DNA from: Roseiarcus sp963774195
Lineage (GTDB): Bacteria > Pseudomonadota > Alphaproteobacteria > Rhizobiales > Beijerinckiaceae
Direction of reading: 5' to 3'
Length of the DNA: 64,000 bases
Assembly (NCBI GenBank): GCA_963774195.1
Contig: CAVZDY010000001.1
Span: forward strand, 1,426,001 to 1,490,000
The notes beneath the pieces are model-generated. The model saw only the letters and a list, made by a program, of their open reading frames with translations. It did no database searches and was not told the origin of the DNA. The position numbers and the translations under genes are program-made. Shown piece by piece: positions 62,533 to 64,000 of this stretch (position 1 is the stretch's first letter; every line of letters begins with the position of its first letter).

Positions 62533-63977
62533 CGCCCGTTTCCCGCAGCGCCGGCGGCCGGAGCAGAGGGCGACGATTGCGGCGCATAGGCCTGGAGAAA
62601 CTTTCCTGCGTTGGGTCCGGTGGGAGGCTTGTTGATATAGACTGTCGGAACGACCGACGTGCCGATGAACAGAGGCGCTTGATCGGCGTTGTAGTCGACA
62701 AGATCGATGCGGACCGGCAAGCGCTGGACCACCTTGACGAAATTGCCGGTCGCGTTCTCCGGCGGCAGCAACGCCAGGGTCGATCCGGTTCCCATGGTGA
62801 AGCCGGAGATGCGGCCTTTGAAGGTGTGCGCGCCGCCGTACATGTCGACGTGCAGATCGACCGGCTGTCCGATGCGCAGGTCGCCCAACTGCGTCTCCTT
62901 GAAGTTGGCGTCGACCCAGATTTCGGTGAGCGAGCGAACCGCCATCAGGTTCTGGCCGACCTGAACATAGTTGCCCGGGTTGACGTTGCGCCGCGTGACG
63001 ACACCGTCGATGTCCGACGTAATATCGCAGTATCGAAGATCGAGTTCGGCCTGCGCGAGGTCGCGGTCGGCGGTTTCGAGTTTCGCCTCGGCCTGCTTGA
63101 CGGCGGGGGCGTCGGCCACGAACTTGGCGAAGGTGGCGTCAATGTCGCCGAGTTTCTCGAACTCGTCGAGCATTGCTTTCGGGCCTTGGTTGAACGAGTG
63201 CACGAGGCCGAGCTGAGCCGCGCTTTGGATCAGCGCCGCCTGCGCCTCGAGGACGGACGAAAAGGTCTCGTCGAGATCGGGCGGAACCTGGCCGAGGCCG
63301 CCGTTTCCGCTTGGCTGAGCCGGCAGTCCCAGCGAGACGCGGATCTGGTGGACTTCGGCCACGGTCTGGGCGAGTTCGGCGTTGGCCGACGTCAGCTCCG
63401 CTTGCCGCTGGTCGTACACCTCGCGCGACACATCGGCGCTGGCGACGAGTTGCCGGGCTCGATCGAATTCAACCTGCGCCAGCGTCAGCACGGCCTTGGT
63501 CTTGTCCATAGCCGCGATCCTCGCGTGCAGAAGAGCAACCTTGCTGTCGACGTCTTGCACGGCGAGTTGCAGGTTCCAGCGTCGGCTCCTTGCCTCGGCT
63601 TCGATCGCGCGCGCCGCTGCAATGGCGGCTTGCTCGTCCGCCTTCGCGGTGTCGACCGCAGCCTGCTTCTGCGAAACCGCAATCCGGTACGGCTCCTTGT
63701 CCAACTCGGCGAGAAGATCGCCCTTGCGCACGCGGTAGTTGTCGTCGACCAGAACGCGGACGACCTGTCCTGGGACGCGCGGCGCGACAAACGTCACGTG
63801 GCCATTCACGTATGCGTCGTCCGTAGAGGCGGTAGTGAGCATCTCCTCGACCCAGGGGACGCCGAAGACGAGGAGCAGCGCCAGGACCGCGACGCCGAGC
63901 GCAGCGAACAGAAGCTTCCGCTTCGGCGTCGCCTTTCGGGTCTCCTGCGCCTCGGGGCGGGACTCTGGCGGCTGCAC
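62529..63977 (-). CDS. emrA: HlyD/EmrA family secretion adaptor
   Basis: Membrane-fusion protein for the MFS exporter, 482 aa from the GTG at 63977. Residues 21-43 (KLLFAALGVAVLALLLVFGV) form the membrane anchor, followed by DDAYVNGHVTFVAPRVPGQV and RVLVDDNYRVRKGDLLAELD (lipoyl part), a long A/Q-rich helical hairpin, and CDITSDIDGVVTRRNVNPGN with NFKETQLGDLRIGQPVDLHV. The frame stays open upstream to the window edge (AADDAKG before the GTG), so the true start may lie outside. ATGA overlap with emrB supports one operon. Confidence 0.9.
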   Translation of the reverse strand: MQPPESRPEAQETRKATPKRKLLFAALGVAVLALLLVFGVPWVEEMLTTASTDDAYVNGHVTFVAPRVPGQVVRVLVDDNYRVRKGDLLAELDKEPYRIAVSQKQAAVDTAKADEQAAIAAARAIEAEARSRRWNLQLAVQDVDSKVALLHARIAAMDKTKAVLTLAQVEFDRARQLVASADVSREVYDQRQAELTSANAELAQTVAEVHQIRVSLGLPAQPSGNGGLGQVPPDLDETFSSVLEAQAALIQSAAQLGLVHSFNQGPKAMLDEFEKLGDIDATFAKFVADAPAVKQAEAKLETADRDLAQAELDLRYCDITSDIDGVVTRRNVNPGNYVQVGQNLMAVRSLTEIWVDANFKETQLGDLRIGQPVDLHVDMYGGAHTFKGRISGFTMGTGSTLALLPPENATGNFVKVVQRLPVRIDLVDYNADQAPLFIGTSVVPTVYINKPPTGPNAGKFLQAYAPQSSPSAPAAGAAGNGR

Positions 63978-64000
63978 GCCTTTCGCGTCATCGGCGGCCG

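Overview
The window is GC-rich, and almost every gene has long shadow frames on the other strand. It fits an alphaproteobacterium of the order Hyphomicrobiales (Rhizobiales). Supporting signs are a small Usg-family protein, a CIRCE-controlled groESL, GcvA-type LysR and HxlR/MarR regulators, and several dispersed palindromic repeat families of the kind common in that order. A Beijerinckiaceae, Methylocystaceae or Bradyrhizobium-like host is plausible, but no marker gene here fixes the genus. I saw no rRNA, tRNA, CRISPR array, transposase or prophage gene.

Layout. 1-2.9 kb: a large Lhr-type helicase, minus strand, cut by the window edge and broken by a one-base frameshift. 3-10.2 kb: a trehalose/glycogen module, treZ-treY-DUF2934-glgX. 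10.3-15.6 kb: a dienelactone-hydrolase-like enzyme and an acyl-CoA/alcohol group (CaiB/Amacr transferase or racemase, short-chain dehydrogenase, thiolase, zinc alcohol dehydrogenase). 15.8-22.2 kb: a peptide/nickel-type ABC importer, with its binding protein on the plus strand, facing the two ATPase and two permease genes on the minus strand, and an HxlR/YCII pair between. 22.4-27.3 kb: MarR regulator, DUF1398 protein, photolyase, Usg, groES-groEL. 27.4-31.7 kb: an RND pump with its adaptor. 31.9-39.5 kb: ornithine-cyclodeaminase-like enzyme with a divergent LysR regulator, a YeiH-type transporter, an FAD protein, DUF1810, a Spy-like protein and an HpcH-type aldolase. 39.6-48.3 kb: a Cys-rich protein, a complete RND system (outer-membrane factor, adaptor, frameshifted permease) and a two-component pair. 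48.6-59 kb: a long organosulfur locus. 59.2-64 kb: small uncharacterised genes and an EmrB/EmrA drug exporter.

The most notable region is 48.6-59 kb. An SsuD-type alkanesulfonate monooxygenase, an SsuA-SsuC-SsuB importer, a two-helix membrane protein of unknown role, a flavin reductase, two tandem SfnB/DszC-type flavin oxygenases and two NtaA/DszA-type FMN monooxygenases run in one direction, mostly with overlapping or near-touching genes. Together they have the parts to import sulfonates and oxidise and cut C-S bonds of several organosulfur compounds (sulfonate, sulfide/sulfoxide, sulfone). The substrate cannot be read from the sequence.

Two reading frames (the helicase and the second RND permease) are broken at short G/C runs. 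This may reflect assembly error or real gene decay. Three copies of an 85-bp double-hairpin repeat, one of them inside the ABC operon and bracketed by 12-bp inverted ends, plus other palindromic repeats, lie in gaps and in places supply the last or first codons of genes.
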